Source of the DNA: Acidimicrobiales bacterium
GTDB lineage: Bacteria > Actinomycetota > Acidimicrobiia > Acidimicrobiales > JABEUL01
Direction of reading: 5' to 3'
Length of the DNA: 21,190 nucleotides
Assembly: GCA_013044465.1 (NCBI GenBank)
Contig: JABEUL010000245.1
Span: forward strand, 1-21,190
Part shown: piece after piece, positions 21,117-21,190 of the stretch
How the letters are laid out: the number at the start of each line of letters is the position of its first letter
How positions within the stretch are numbered: the first letter of the stretch is position 1
Translations under genes and position numbers: made by a program
The notes under the pieces: model-generated
Database searches by the model: none
Seen by the model: the letters and a program-made list of their open reading frames with translations, nothing else
Told to the model about the DNA's origin: nothing

Positions 21117-21190
21117 GGTTGAATTACCTTTAGCAGCTCCCAGTTTGGTTTACCTGAATAAAGTAGTGATCTGATCCTGTAGTTTTCAAA

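Overview
The window looks like a chromosomal segment of a moderate-to-low GC actinobacterium. Acidimicrobiia is my best guess, from gene style only. The actinobacterial signs are a GlnA/GlnA2 pair beside a GlnR-like OmpR-type regulator, a ribbon-helix-helix/MazF-type toxin-antitoxin remnant, serine/threonine-rich lipoproteins and several GTG starts that look leaderless. I saw no tRNA, rRNA, CRISPR array, IS element or phage gene.

Layout. (1) 99-3492: a serine alpha/beta hydrolase (-), an epoxide-hydrolase-like protein with an SDR-fold protein lacking its catalytic residues (+), and a SAM methyltransferase (-). (2) 3551-7337: a nitrogen-assimilation block. glnA (-) with a clear terminator diverges from glnA2-glnR-like (+) across a 265-bp regulatory region carrying inverted repeats and a possible GlnR box. 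GlnA has Phe where the adenylylated Tyr is expected, no glnE is present, and the regulator has lost its phospho-acceptor Asp. (3) 7522-7881: a promoter, an intact RHH antitoxin and a wrecked mazF. (4) 7883-9893: two paralogous lipoproteins and ridA, tightly packed (-). (5) 10003-14003: an A-type Fe-S carrier gene divergent from leuC-leuD-LMW phosphatase-atypical SDR, an operon with stop/start overlaps. (6) 14178-20976: a polysaccharide locus with a heparinase II/III-family protein, a fused two-domain oxidoreductase and a Wzz/BY-kinase. Between the last two lie the decayed remains of a polysaccharide deacetylase (-) and probably a GT4 glycosyltransferase (+).

How the parts fit. The nitrogen block appears to have traded post-translational control of glutamine synthetase for transcriptional control by a phosphorylation-independent regulator. 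The A-type carrier is a natural partner for the [4Fe-4S] enzyme LeuC. The right-hand third is an exopolysaccharide assembly region undergoing gene loss. All functions are inferred from sequence reading; no database search was run.
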